DNA of 64,000 bases from positions 1-64,000 of the forward strand of contig JOHN01000021.1 of assembly GCA_000719695.1 (NCBI GenBank), given 5' to 3'. Shown here one piece after another: positions 27,377 to 36,113 of the stretch. The position numbers were made by a program, and so were the translations under genes. How positions within the stretch are numbered: position 1 is the first letter of the stretch; each line of letters begins with the position of its first letter. The notes under the pieces are model-generated. The model searched no databases. It saw only the letters and a list, made by a program, of their open reading frames with translations, and was not told the DNA's origin. The stretch is from Streptomyces sp. NRRL F-6131 (GTDB taxonomy: Bacteria; Actinomycetota; Actinomycetes; Streptomycetales; Streptomycetaceae).

Positions 27377-28779
27377 TGACCGCGACGCAGCCCCACGAAC
27401 TCGTCGAGCTGGCGCTCGGCCTCTCCCGCGCCGACGGCTGCGTGGTGATCGCCGACGAGGAGTCGACCGCCAACCTGCGCTGGGCCGGCAACGCCCTCAC
27501 CACCAACGGCGTCACCCGGGGCCGCCGACTCACCGTGGTCGCCACGGTGGCCGGCGCCGAGGGCACCGCCTCCGGCGTGGTCTCCCGCGAGGCCGTCGTG
27601 GCGGACGAGGTGGCGGAGCTGGTCCTGGCCGCCGAGGAGGCCGCCCGCGCGGCCGGCCCGGCCGAGGACGCCCGGCCGCTGGTCACCGCCGCCGAGCAGG
27701 CGAACTCCCCGCACTTCACCGAGCCGCCGGCGGAGACCTCGATCGAGGTGTTCGCCCGGCTCGCGCCCGCCCTCGGCCGGGCCTTCGCCGACGCCGCCGG
27801 GCGGGGCGAGCTGCTGTACGGCTTCGCCCGGCACGAGCTGGTCTCCAGCTACCTGGGCACCTCCACCGGCCTGCGGCTGCGGCACGACCAGCCGACCGGC
27901 ACGGTCGAGCTGAACGCCAAGACCGCCGACCTGTCCGGCTCGGCCTGGGTCGGCGCCGCCACCCGGGACTTCGCCGACGTGGACGTCACGGCGCTGCACG
28001 CCGAGGCGACCCGGCGGCTCGGCTGGGGCGCGCGGCGGATCGACCTTCCGGCCGGCCGCTACGAGACGCTGCTGCCGCCGTCCGCCGTCGCCGACCTCAT
28101 GGTCTACCTGGCCTGGTCGGCGGGCGGCCGGGACGCCTTCGAGGGCCGGACGGTCTTCTCCCGGCCCGGCGGCGGCACCCGGATCGGCGACAAGCTGGCC
28201 GGGCTGCCGCTGACCCTGCGCTCCGACCCGGCCGAGCCGGGCCTGGAGTCCGCGCCGTTCGTGCTGGCCCACGCCAGTGAGGACGAGGCCTCGGTGTTCG
28301 ACAACGGCCTGCCGCTGACCGCCACCGACTGGATCCGGGACGGCGAACTGGCCTCGCTGGTCACCAGCCGCCACTCGGCCGCGCTGGGCGGCCTGCCGGT
28401 GCGCCCGGCGGTCGACAACCTCGTCCTGGAGACGGCCGGCCGGGAGGCCGCGCCGACCCTGGAGGAGATGATCGCCCGCACCGAGCGCGGCCTGCTGCTC
28501 ACCTGCCTCTGGTACATCCGCGAGGTGGACCCGGCGACCCTGCTGCTGACCGGACTGACCAGGGACGGCGTCTACCTGGTGGAGAACGGCGAGGTGGTCG
28601 GGGCGGTCAACAACTTCCGCTTCAACGAGTCGCCGGTGGACCTGCTCGGCCGGATCACCGAGGTGGGCCGCACCGAGCGCTGCCTGCCGCGCGAGTGGGG
28701 CGACTGGTTCACCCGGACGGCGATGCCGCCGGTCCGGGTCGCGGGCTTCAACATGAGTTCGGTCAGCCAGGCCTCGTAG
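27376..28779 (+). CDS. tldE: TldE/PmbA-family protein
   Basis: The 467-residue partner subunit of TldD has the family fold (EESTANLRWAGNALTTNG near the N-terminus, NAKTADLSGSAWVG mid-protein, and the C-terminal FRFNESPVDLLGRITEVG) but lacks HExxxH, as expected for TldE, which shapes the substrate channel without metal chemistry. The start overlaps the tldD stop by one base and uses GGAGG in the end of tldD, so the subunits are co-translated in equal amounts. Confidence 0.95.
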   Translation: MTATQPHELVELALGLSRADGCVVIADEESTANLRWAGNALTTNGVTRGRRLTVVATVAGAEGTASGVVSREAVVADEVAELVLAAEEAARAAGPAEDARPLVTAAEQANSPHFTEPPAETSIEVFARLAPALGRAFADAAGRGELLYGFARHELVSSYLGTSTGLRLRHDQPTGTVELNAKTADLSGSAWVGAATRDFADVDVTALHAEATRRLGWGARRIDLPAGRYETLLPPSAVADLMVYLAWSAGGRDAFEGRTVFSRPGGGTRIGDKLAGLPLTLRSDPAEPGLESAPFVLAHASEDEASVFDNGLPLTATDWIRDGELASLVTSRHSAALGGLPVRPAVDNLVLETAGREAAPTLEEMIARTERGLLLTCLWYIREVDPATLLLTGLTRDGVYLVENGEVVGAVNNFRFNESPVDLLGRITEVGRTERCLPREWGDWFTRTAMPPVRVAGFNMSSVSQAS

Positions 28780-28810
28780 GCAGGGCGACCACCGGGGAGG
28801 ATCGAGGGGC

Positions 28811-29356
28811 ATGGACGAGAAGCGCACGGTCAGGACGAGCAAGATGCTGTCGCGGATCCTGCGGCACGAGCCGGAGCGGGTCGGGATCGCCCTGGACCCG
28901 GCCGGCTGGGTGCGGGTGGACGTCTTGCTCTCCGCGCTGGCGGCCCGGGGCACCCGGCTGAGCAGGGCTGAGCTGGACCACGTGGTGGCGCACAACAACA
29001 AGCGCCGGTTCGCCTACTCGCCCGACGGCCTCTCGATCCGGGCCAGCCAGGGGCACACGGTGGCGGTCGACCTCGGTCTGGCCGCCGCCGAGCCCCCGCC
29101 GGTGCTGTTCCACGGCACCGCGACCCGGAACCTGGACGCGATCTTCCGGGAGGGGCTGCGCCCGATGGCCCGCCGGGACGTCCACCTGTCCGCCGACGCC
29201 GGCACGGCGACCGCGGTGGGCTCCCGGCACGGCCGCCCGGTGGTGCTCCTGGTGGACACGGCCGCGATGGCCGCGGCGGGCCACGAGTTCCGGGTGAGCG
29301 CCAACGGGGTCTGGCTGACGGACGCGGTGCCGCCGGAGTACCTCTCCCAGGCCTAA
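28811..29356 (+). CDS. kptA: RNA 2'-phosphotransferase (Tpt1/KptA)
   Basis: KptA moves an internal 2'-phosphate from RNA to NAD+, giving ADP-ribose 1''-2'' cyclic phosphate. The 181-residue protein has the N-terminal RNA-binding winged helix (RTSKMLSRILRHEPERVGI at residues 8-26) and the ADP-ribosyltransferase-like half with LFHGTAT near 98 and HLSADAGTA. Conserved arginines in SRILRH and in KRRF are present. Bacteria lack the tRNA splicing that supplies the eukaryotic substrate, so its natural role is unknown. GGGGAGGAT precedes the ATG; it is 31 bases after tldE. Confidence 0.94.
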   Translation: MDEKRTVRTSKMLSRILRHEPERVGIALDPAGWVRVDVLLSALAARGTRLSRAELDHVVAHNNKRRFAYSPDGLSIRASQGHTVAVDLGLAAAEPPPVLFHGTATRNLDAIFREGLRPMARRDVHLSADAGTATAVGSRHGRPVVLLVDTAAMAAAGHEFRVSANGVWLTDAVPPEYLSQA

Positions 29357-29463
29357 CGGGGGCGTGTCCGCCCGCCCCGGTCTCGTCGGCGGTCGGCTCC
29401 GGGCGTACCGTGAGAAGGCCGCGCGGCGAGGCGCGCGGGTGCGCGGACGAGGGCGGTAGGGAC

Positions 29464-29853
29464 ATGGGCAAGAGCACCGAGGCCGAGCAGGTCTACCGGA
29501 TCACGGGGGCCCGCAGCAGCCTCACCGAGGACGTCCGCGGCCGGCAGCGCCGGTACGTCGCCTCGATGCTGCTGCGGACGGTCTGCGTCCTGCTCGCGGT
29601 GGTGCTGTGGGACGTCCAGCGGTGGCTGGCGCTCGCGGCGCTGGCGGGCGGGGTGCTGCTGCCGTACTTCGCGGTGCTGCTCGCCAACGCGGGCCGGGAG
29701 CGCGCGCCGGGCCTGCCGTCCACCTTCGACCTGCCGCCGGAGACGCCGCTGATGCTGGGGCCCGGTGGCACCGGTGGTGGCGGTGCGAATGTGACGCACG
29801 GTACTGATGGGGCCGGCCGTGTGCCCACCGATTCTTCACAGAGCCAGAGCTGA
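29464..29853 (+). CDS. DUF3099 membrane protein
   Basis: The 129-residue protein contains VYRITGARSSLTEDVRGRQ near the N-terminus followed by two hydrophobic segments (about 35-52 and 57-76), which is the DUF3099 arrangement conserved in actinobacteria. The tail is Gly/Pro/Ser rich. The chosen ATG at 29464 gives the family length; an upstream start would add an atypical leader. Function is unknown. Confidence 0.88.
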   Translation: MGKSTEAEQVYRITGARSSLTEDVRGRQRRYVASMLLRTVCVLLAVVLWDVQRWLALAALAGGVLLPYFAVLLANAGRERAPGLPSTFDLPPETPLMLGPGGTGGGGANVTHGTDGAGRVPTDSSQSQS

Positions 29854-29860
29854 CTGTCCG

Positions 29861-29904
29861 TTTTGAGCGACTTTCCACCCCTTGCCAAGGCGGAAAGCTC
29901 AAAA
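29861..29904 (+). terminator. AT-rich hairpin, likely terminator of DUF3099 gene
   Basis: TTTTGAGC plus TTTCC (29861-29876, one bulge) pairs with GGAAAGCTCAAAA (29892-29904). An A/T-rich stem is unusual in this genome. It sits between the DUF3099 stop and the candidate 6C RNA promoter. Confidence 0.55.
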
Positions 29905-29961
29905 GAAGCTCAGATTAATCATGCAAGACCTCCCCATACCCGGCCCCGACCGTGACATACT

Positions 29962-30058
29962 GCGTACGCGCTCCGCATCCCCCGTCGGAGCGACGGACCG
30001 ACGCCGGGCGGCTCCCCCCGTGGCTGCCCGGCGTCGCCATGCCCGGCGCCCTTCTTTT
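29962..30058 (+). ncRNA. 6C RNA: Candidate 6C small RNA
   Basis: Two consecutive hairpins each expose a C-rich loop. Hairpin 1 pairs CGCTCCG (29969-29975) with CGGAGCG (29986-29992) around loop CATCCCCCGT. Hairpin 2 pairs 11 bases (29999-30009 with 30026-30036) plus an inner extension around a loop holding CCCCCC (30014-30019). A pyrimidine tail CTTCTTTT ends at 30058. A -10-like CATACT lies at 29956-29961. Two C-rich loops and terminal U tract are the hallmark of the actinobacterial 6C RNA (B11 in M. tuberculosis), a trans-acting regulator. Loop 1 has five Cs rather than six. Confidence 0.72.
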
Positions 30059-30284
30059 GCCGCTCGGCTCGCCTCCGGGCCGCTTGGATCCGGTGCCGAC
30101 GGTCGGCGCTCCAACGCCGCTCGTACCTCACGTCGTCCTCGCGCTCTCCCTTTCGGCACCGGCGCGGCCCTTCGGCTCGCTCGCGAGGGGGGCTCTGCGG
30201 GGCGGTCGGTTCGGCGGGGCAGGGGGCTCTGCGGGGCGTGACAGACTGGCGGTGACGACACCCGCCGACCGCCCGAGGACTCCG

Positions 30285-30518
30285 ATGCTGCTCCCCGACG
30301 CCCCCCAGCCGCAGACCCCGATCTGCTCCGCCAAGGGCTGCCGCGCGGACGCCGTCTGGGTGCTGGTCTGGAACAACCCCAAGCTGCACACCCCGGACCG
30401 CCGCAAGACCTGGCTCGCCTGTGACGAGCACCGCGAGCACCTCTCGCAGTTCCTCGGCGTCCGCGGCTTCCTCAAGGAGGTCCTCCCCTTCGCCGGGTGG
30501 ACCCCCGAGGCCGGTTAG
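30285..30518 (+). CDS. Conserved small zinc-finger-like protein
   Basis: This 77-residue protein contains CSAKGC at residues 14-19 and CDEH at 46-49, which could form one CC-CH zinc site, with the segment WVLVWNNPKLHTPDRRKTWLAC between. I recognise it as conserved among streptomycetes but without a known function. GAGGA lies five bases before the ATG. It converges on moaA with 14 bases between stops. Confidence 0.82.
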   Translation: MLLPDAPQPQTPICSAKGCRADAVWVLVWNNPKLHTPDRRKTWLACDEHREHLSQFLGVRGFLKEVLPFAGWTPEAG

Positions 30519-30532
30519 GCCCCTCGCGGCCC

Positions 30533-31522
30533 TCAGCCGCCGATCGCCGACATCGGGCGGTCGGGCTGGTGGAAGTCCGGGGCGTCGATGCCGGCGCCCG
30601 CCTTCTTGCCCCACATCGCCGTGCGCCAGAGGGCGGCCAGTTCGGCGTCGTCGGCGCCGGAGCGCAGCGCGGTGCGCAGATCGGTCTCGCCGGTGGCGAA
30701 GAGGCAGTTGCGGACCTGGCCGTCGGCGGTGAGCCGGGTGCGGTCGCAGGCGCGGCAGAACGGGCGGGTCACCGAGGCGATCACCCCGACCCGGGCCGGG
30801 CCGCCGTCGACCAGCCAGCGTTCGGCGGGGGCCGCGCCGCGGGTGGCGGAGGGCTCGGGGGTCAGGTCGAAGCGGGCCGACAGCCGCTCCAGGATCTCCT
30901 CCGCGGTGATCATCGAGGAGCGGTCCCAGCCGTGCTGGGCGTCCAGCGGCATCTGCTCGATGAACCGCAGTTCGTAGCCGCGCTCCAGGCACCAGGCGAG
31001 CAGCGCGGGCGCCTCGTCCTCGTTGACCCCGCGCATCAGCACCGCGTTGAGCTTGACCGGGGTGAGCCCGGCGGCCTCGGCGGCGGCCAGGCCGTCCAGC
31101 ACGTCGTGGTGGCGCCGGCGGCGGGTGAGGGTGTGGAAGGTGTCCGGGTCGAGGGTGTCGAGCGAGACGTTGACCCGGTCCAGGCCGGCCGTGCGCAGTG
31201 CCGCCGCGGTCCGGGCGAGTCCGATGCCGTTGGTGGTGAGCGAGAGCTCGGGGCGCGGGTCGAGGTCGGCGCAGGCCTGGACGATGCCGACCAGTCCGGG
31301 GCGCAGCAGCGGCTCGCCGCCGGTGAAGCGGACCTCCTGGACGCCGAGGTCGCGCACCGCGACCGTGACCAGCCGGACGATCTCCTCGTCGGTGAGCAGT
31401 TCGGGCTTGGCCAGCCACTGGAGGCCCTGTTCGGGCATGCAGTAGGTGCAGCGCAGGTTGCACCGGTCGGTGAGGGAGACCCGCAGGTCGACGGCGCGGC
31501 GGCCGAAGGTGTCGAGCAGCAC
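30533..31522 (-). CDS. moaA: GTP 3',8-cyclase MoaA
   Basis: MoaA starts molybdenum cofactor synthesis by radical SAM rearrangement of GTP. The 329-residue protein has the radical SAM cluster motif CNLRCTYC (C21, C25, C28), the SAM-binding FTGGEPLL region, the second C-terminal cluster CRACDRTRLTADGQVRNC, and ends in the essential Gly-Gly (MSAIGG). The GTG at 31522 has GAAGGGA seven bases upstream. No other moa or moe genes are adjacent. Confidence 0.96.
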   Translation of the reverse strand: MLLDTFGRRAVDLRVSLTDRCNLRCTYCMPEQGLQWLAKPELLTDEEIVRLVTVAVRDLGVQEVRFTGGEPLLRPGLVGIVQACADLDPRPELSLTTNGIGLARTAAALRTAGLDRVNVSLDTLDPDTFHTLTRRRRHHDVLDGLAAAEAAGLTPVKLNAVLMRGVNEDEAPALLAWCLERGYELRFIEQMPLDAQHGWDRSSMITAEEILERLSARFDLTPEPSATRGAAPAERWLVDGGPARVGVIASVTRPFCRACDRTRLTADGQVRNCLFATGETDLRTALRSGADDAELAALWRTAMWGKKAGAGIDAPDFHQPDRPMSAIGG

Positions 31523-31564
31523 GGCGGTCCCTTCCCGAGTGAGGTGCCGCCTGGGGGAGCGGCC

Positions 31565-31595
31565 GGCCCGGCCACCGTCACGGCGGGGCCGGGCC
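31565..31595 (-). terminator. Possible terminator between symporter and moaA
   Basis: GGCCCGGCC-type arms (31565-31573 and 31587-31595) surround a 13-base loop, 22 bases after the symporter stop and upstream of moaA. Confidence 0.5.
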
Positions 31596-31616
31596 AGCTT
31601 AGTCATCACCCGTTCG

Positions 31617-33227
31617 TCAGTGGGCGCCCAGTCCGGTCAGTGAGCGGACCTCCAGTTCAGCGTACTTCGCCGGGTCGGCCTCTTCACGGGAGAGCACGGT
31701 GCCGATCCAGCCCGCGAGGAAGCCGATCGGGATGGAGACCAGGCCGGGGTTCTCCAGCGGGAACCAGTGGAAGTCGGAGTGGGTGAAGAGCGAGTTCTTC
31801 CCCCCGGAGACGACCGGCGAGAAGGTCACCAGCAGCACCGAGCTGATCAGTCCGGCGTAGACGGAGCTGACCGCGCCGACGGTGTTGAACCGTTTCCAGA
31901 AGAGCGAGTACAGCAGGGTGGGCAGGTTCGCCGAGGCGGCGACCGCGAAGGCCAGGGCGACCAGGGCGGCGGTGTTCAGCTTGTCGGCGAAGAGGCTGAG
32001 CACGATCGCCACCGCGCCGATCCCGGCGGCGGCCCACTTGGCCACGTGCACCTCCTCGCGCTCGGAGACCTTGCCGCGCCGGATGACGTTGGCGTAGAGG
32101 TCGTGGGCGAAGGAGGCCGAGGAGGCGAGGGTGAGTCCGGCGACCACGGCGAGGATGGTGGCGAAGGCGACCGCGGAGATCACCGCGAGGAGGACGGCGC
32201 CCCCGGTGGTGCCCGCGCCGCCGCCGAGCTCCTCGGCGAGCTGCGGGGCCGCGGTGTTGCCGGCCGCGTTGGCGGCCTTGATCGCCTTGGGGCCGACCAG
32301 CGCGGCCGCGCCGAAGCCGAGGGCGAGGGTCATCAGGTAGAAGCCGCCGATGATCCCGATCGCCCAGAGCACGGACTTCCGGGCGGCCTTGGCGGTGGGC
32401 ACGGTGTAGAAGCGGACCAGGATGTGCGGCAGGCCGGCGGTGCCCAGCACGAGCGCGAGGCCGAGGCTGAGGAAGTCGAGCTTGCTGGTGCCGGTGGCGC
32501 CGTACTTCAGTCCCGGCTCCAGGAAGGCGTTGGCCTTGCCGCTGGCGTCGGCGGCGGCGCCGAGCAGGGTGGAGATGTTGAAGTGGTACTTGGCCAGCAC
32601 CAGGACGGTCATCAGGGCGGTGCCGGCGATCAGCAGGACGGCCTTGACGATCTGCACCCAGGTGGTGCCCTTCATTCCCCCTATGGCGACGTAGAGGACC
32701 ATCAGCGCGCCGACCGCGACGATGGTCCACCGCTTGGCGCCGTCCCCGCTGACCCCGAGGAGCAGCGCGACCAGGCTGCCGGCGCCGACCATCTGGGCGA
32801 GCAGGTAGAAGATCGACACCACGATGGTGGAGATGCCGGCGGCGGTGCGCACCGGGCGCTGGCGCATCCGGAAGGCCAGCACGTCGGCCATGGTGTAGCG
32901 GCCGGAGTTGCGCAGCGGTTCGGCGACCAGCAGCAGGGCGACCAGCCAGGCCACCAGGAAGCCGATGGAGTACAGGAAGCCGTCGTAGCCGAACAGCGCG
33001 ATGGCGCCGGCGATGCCGAGGAACGACGCCGCGGACATGTAGTCGCCGGAGATGGCGAGGCCGTTCTGGAAGCCGGAGAAGCCGCGGCCGCCGGCGTAGA
33101 AGTCGGCGGCGTCCTTGGTCTGCCGGCCGGCCCAGACCGTGATGCCGAGGGTGGCGAGCACGAAGATCCCGAACAGGGTCATCGTGAGGCCGCGGTGGTC
33201 GGTGGCGGAGGTGGCGAGCAGGTTCAT
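31617..33227 (-). CDS. actP: Cation/acetate symporter (SSS family, ActP-like)
   Basis: The 536-residue protein has about 13 membrane segments and the sodium:solute symporter signatures GGRGFSGFQNGLAISGDYMSA at about 46-66 and the family core with LPHILVRFYTV. Partner DUF485 protein immediately upstream, overlapping by 4 bp (ATGA), is the classic yjcH-actP arrangement for uptake of acetate and other short monocarboxylates. The ATG at 33227 begins MNLLATSATDHRG; the longer open frame runs through the DUF485 gene and is not used. Confidence 0.93.
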   Translation of the reverse strand: MNLLATSATDHRGLTMTLFGIFVLATLGITVWAGRQTKDAADFYAGGRGFSGFQNGLAISGDYMSAASFLGIAGAIALFGYDGFLYSIGFLVAWLVALLLVAEPLRNSGRYTMADVLAFRMRQRPVRTAAGISTIVVSIFYLLAQMVGAGSLVALLLGVSGDGAKRWTIVAVGALMVLYVAIGGMKGTTWVQIVKAVLLIAGTALMTVLVLAKYHFNISTLLGAAADASGKANAFLEPGLKYGATGTSKLDFLSLGLALVLGTAGLPHILVRFYTVPTAKAARKSVLWAIGIIGGFYLMTLALGFGAAALVGPKAIKAANAAGNTAAPQLAEELGGGAGTTGGAVLLAVISAVAFATILAVVAGLTLASSASFAHDLYANVIRRGKVSEREEVHVAKWAAAGIGAVAIVLSLFADKLNTAALVALAFAVAASANLPTLLYSLFWKRFNTVGAVSSVYAGLISSVLLVTFSPVVSGGKNSLFTHSDFHWFPLENPGLVSIPIGFLAGWIGTVLSREEADPAKYAELEVRSLTGLGAH

Positions 33228-33580
33228 TCGGCGGCCTCCCGGGGGGCGTGGACGACGGCGCCGCGCGCCTCGCGGATGGCGGCCGCGGGCGGGTCCAGCC
33301 TCCGGTCGGCGTAGCGCGCGTACCAGGCCGCGATGGTGAAGGTGGTGACGAACTGGAGCAGTCCGAGGACGAGGGCGACGTTGATGTGTCCGACGACCTT
33401 GGTGCCCATCAGGCCGGGGGCGTAGCTGGAGAGCAGGACGTAGAGCAGGTACCAGAGCACGAAACCGATGGTGACCGGAAAGGCGAAGCTCCGGAACGAG
33501 TAGCGGAGGGTGCGGAACTCCACACTCTCCTCGATGAGTTGGGTTTCGGTGGCGGTGGTGTCGATCGGCGGCGATTCCAC
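33224..33580 (-). CDS. DUF485 membrane protein (YjcH-like)
   Basis: The 118-residue protein has two hydrophobic segments (about 34-55 and 66-88) with LRYSFRSFAFPVTIGFVLWYL at the first, the DUF485 signature. It is encoded directly upstream of the actP-like symporter with a 4-bp overlap, and is thought to be an accessory membrane subunit. The upstream 270 bases should contain the operon promoter. Confidence 0.92.
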   Translation of the reverse strand: MESPPIDTTATETQLIEESVEFRTLRYSFRSFAFPVTIGFVLWYLLYVLLSSYAPGLMGTKVVGHINVALVLGLLQFVTTFTIAAWYARYADRRLDPPAAAIREARGAVVHAPREAAE

Positions 33581-33776
33581 TCTGACTCCTCACTCGTTCG
33601 GCGTAGTGGTCGCACCAGTGGAACGATCGGACGTGAGCGGCGTCACAGTCCGGATGCGCGCCGCGCAATGCTAGGAGGGTGGCGCGTAAGCCGAAAGGGT
33701 TTGACCGTGACCAGCCAGACGTTCACCCCTCTGCACTAATCGATTGGCCGAAAACCACCGTATCCGGGCACGCCGA

Positions 33777-33808
33777 AGGGGCGGCTCCGACGAGTCGGTG
33801 CCGCCCCT
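33777..33808 (-). terminator. Terminator of alcohol dehydrogenase gene
   Basis: AGGGGCGGC (33777-33785) pairs with GCCGCCCCT (33800-33808), with an inner CCGA/TCGG extension, about 50 bases past the dehydrogenase stop. Confidence 0.7.
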
Positions 33809-33856
33809 GGCGGTGCGTCAGGACCCCTGTGCGGGAGGCCCGGTGGCGGTGGTGGA

Positions 33857-34900
33857 TCAGAAGGCGATGCGCACCTTCAGCGCCGAACGGTCGTCCATCG
33901 CCCGGTAGCCGTCCGGAACGCCGTCCAGGTCCACCGTGCGGTCGAAGACCAGGCCCGGCTCGATGACGCCGTTGAGGACGTCCGGCAGCAGCTCCGGGAT
34001 GTAGGCGCGGGCCGGGGCGACGCCGCCGTTGAGCGAAACGTTTCGGCCGAACATCTGACCGATGTCCACACCCGCGCTGCCGCCGTGCGGCACGCCCACG
34101 TAGCCGACCGCGCCGCCGTCCCGGGCGATCGACACGGCGGTGCGCATCGACTCCTCGGTGCCGACCGCCTCCAGCACGGCGTGCGCGCCGTGCCCGCCGG
34201 TCAGCTCGCGGACCGCCTCGATCGCCGCCTCGCCGCGCTCGGCGACCACGTCGGTCGCGCCGAAGCGGCGGGCCAGGTCGGTCCGGGCGGTGTGCCGGCC
34301 CAGCGCGATGATCCGACCGGCGCCCAGCCGGTGCGCGGCCAGCACCCCGCACAGGCCCACCGCGCCGTCCCCGACCACCGCCACCGTGGCGCCCGGCCGG
34401 ACCCGCGCCGAGACCGCCGCGTGGTGACCGGTCGCCATCACGTCGGACAGCGCCAGCAGCCCCGGCAGCAGCTTCTCGTCGCCCTGGGCCTCCTTGGGCA
34501 GCTTCACCAGGGTGCCGTCCGCGAACGGGACGCGCACGGCCTCGCCCTGGCCGCCGTCCGAGCCGACCTGGCCCCAGAAGCCGCCGTGCGGACAGGAGGT
34601 CTGGAGCCCTTCGCGACAAAAGTCACACGTGCCGTCCGACCAGACGAACGGCGCCACCACCAGGTCGCCCGGACGGAAGTCGCGCACCTCGGCGCCGGCC
34701 TCCTCGACCACGCCGAGGAACTCGTGCCCGATCCGCTGCCCCGCCACCCGCGCGGCGACACCGCGGTAGGCCCACAGGTCGCTGCCGCAGATGCAGGCGT
34801 TCACCACCCGCACCACCGCGTCGGTCGGTTGCTGGACGATCGCGTCCGGCACCTGCTCGATCCGGATGTCGTTGGGGCCGTGGATGACCGTGGCGCGCAT
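33857..34900 (-). CDS. Zinc-dependent alcohol dehydrogenase family protein
   Basis: The 347-residue medium-chain dehydrogenase has catalytic zinc ligands C38 and H59-E60 (CICGSD, RIGHEFLG), a structural-zinc loop with only three cysteines (CDFC...C, Asp where the first Cys is expected) and the Rossmann motif GDGAVGL near 176. The variant lobe DGTCDFCREG is seen in a broad group acting on unknown alcohols or aldehydes. The ATG at 34900 has GAAGGA about nine bases upstream. It is divergent from the exonuclease gene. Confidence 0.9.
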   Translation of the reverse strand: MRATVIHGPNDIRIEQVPDAIVQQPTDAVVRVVNACICGSDLWAYRGVAARVAGQRIGHEFLGVVEEAGAEVRDFRPGDLVVAPFVWSDGTCDFCREGLQTSCPHGGFWGQVGSDGGQGEAVRVPFADGTLVKLPKEAQGDEKLLPGLLALSDVMATGHHAAVSARVRPGATVAVVGDGAVGLCGVLAAHRLGAGRIIALGRHTARTDLARRFGATDVVAERGEAAIEAVRELTGGHGAHAVLEAVGTEESMRTAVSIARDGGAVGYVGVPHGGSAGVDIGQMFGRNVSLNGGVAPARAYIPELLPDVLNGVIEPGLVFDRTVDLDGVPDGYRAMDDRSALKVRIAF

Positions 34901-35083
34901 GAGGGTTCGTCCTTCGCAGAGGCGTCCGCAGGGGTGTCGCGGGCGACCGGGAAACAATCGACCTGGTGTACGACGACTGCACCGTCCACTCTATTCCGGC
35001 CAGTCCCCGGCAACATTCCGGACAGCCGCGGACCCGGGCGGACCGCCCTCCGCGGTCCTCGCCGGGCCTTATTCTGTTGCACC

Positions 35084-36082
35084 ATGTACGCGATCCAGCC
35101 CGAGACCCCCGGCGCAGCACCGCGGACCGCTCCCCTCCCGGCCCAGCGGTCCGCCGCGCCCGCCGGCGGTTTCGCGGTGGTGGACGTCGAGACCACCGGC
35201 CTCGGCCGGACGGACCGCGTCATCTCGGCGGGCGTCTACCAACTGGACGACGAGGGCGAGGTCACCGACCACTGGTACACCCTGGTCAACCCCGAGCGGG
35301 ACCCGGGCCCGGTCTGGATCCACGGCCTCACCGGCGACCTGCTGGCCGGCGCGCCCACCTTCCCGGAGATCGCCGACGAGTTCGCCGAGCGGCTGCGCGG
35401 CCGGGTGATGGTCGCCCACAACGCGCTCTTCGACTGGAACATGATCTCCCGCGAGTTCTCCCGGGCCGGTCTGCGCGCCCCGGTCGACCAGCGGCTGTGC
35501 ACCATGGTGCTCGCCCGCGACCTGCGGCTGCCGCTGCCCAACGGCAAGCTCTCCTCTCTCGCCGCGCACTTCGGCGTCCACCAGCGGCAGGCGCACAACG
35601 CGCTGGACGACGCCCGGGTGCTCGCCGAGGCGTTCCGCCCCAGCCTGCACCTGGCCCGCTCCGGGGGCGTCCCGCTGCCGCTGCAGTCCTGTGTGGCCGT
35701 CACCGACCTCGGCGAGGACGCGCCCGCCTCCCCCTCCCGGGCCTCCTGGACCGGCGCGGCCTACCGGCAGGCCAGGAAGCGCCCGCCCTGCCCGTACCCG
35801 AACCCGGGCCGCTGGGAGGACGGCAAGCCGCTGGTCCAGGGCATGCGGGTGGCGTTCACCGGCGACACCGCCACCGACCGCGAGGTGCTGGAGGACCGCG
35901 CCGTCGAGGCCGGTCTGCACATCGCCGGCTCGGTCAGCCGGCTCACCAGCCTGCTGGTGACCAACGAACCGGACAGCTGGAGCGGCAAGGCTCGCAAGGC
36001 CCGCGAGGTCGGCACCCCCGTGGTCGGCGAGGACGCCTTCCTCCAGTTGTTGCGCGAGGTCGCCCCGCACCCCGGTGCGTGA
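35084..36082 (+). CDS. DEDDh 3'-5' exonuclease with C-terminal BRCT domain
   Basis: The 332-residue protein has a DnaQ-like exonuclease domain (about 28-200) with Exo I DVETTG (D34, E36), Exo II HNALFD and Exo III HNALDDAR carrying the catalytic acids and histidine, then a BRCT domain at about 248-328 (MRVAFTGDTATDRE, GSVSRLTSLLVTNE, KARKAREVGTPVV). This DnaQ-BRCT fusion is common in actinobacteria and resembles the epsilon-like proofreading or repair exonucleases, but its pathway is unproven. Confidence 0.92.
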   Translation: MYAIQPETPGAAPRTAPLPAQRSAAPAGGFAVVDVETTGLGRTDRVISAGVYQLDDEGEVTDHWYTLVNPERDPGPVWIHGLTGDLLAGAPTFPEIADEFAERLRGRVMVAHNALFDWNMISREFSRAGLRAPVDQRLCTMVLARDLRLPLPNGKLSSLAAHFGVHQRQAHNALDDARVLAEAFRPSLHLARSGGVPLPLQSCVAVTDLGEDAPASPSRASWTGAAYRQARKRPPCPYPNPGRWEDGKPLVQGMRVAFTGDTATDREVLEDRAVEAGLHIAGSVSRLTSLLVTNEPDSWSGKARKAREVGTPVVGEDAFLQLLREVAPHPGA

Positions 36083-36113
36083 GCCGGTTGTGAGCAGGGC
36101 GTACCGTGCCCAT

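Noticed and set aside
29962..30058. Hairpins considered as a moaA-linked Moco riboswitch
   Set aside because: They are on the + strand and point away from moaA, and the C-rich loop layout fits 6C RNA instead.
31767..33314. 515-codon frame antisense to the actP symporter
   Set aside because: Glu/Gly/Asp-rich shadow of a confident membrane transporter, with no domain or ribosome-binding site.
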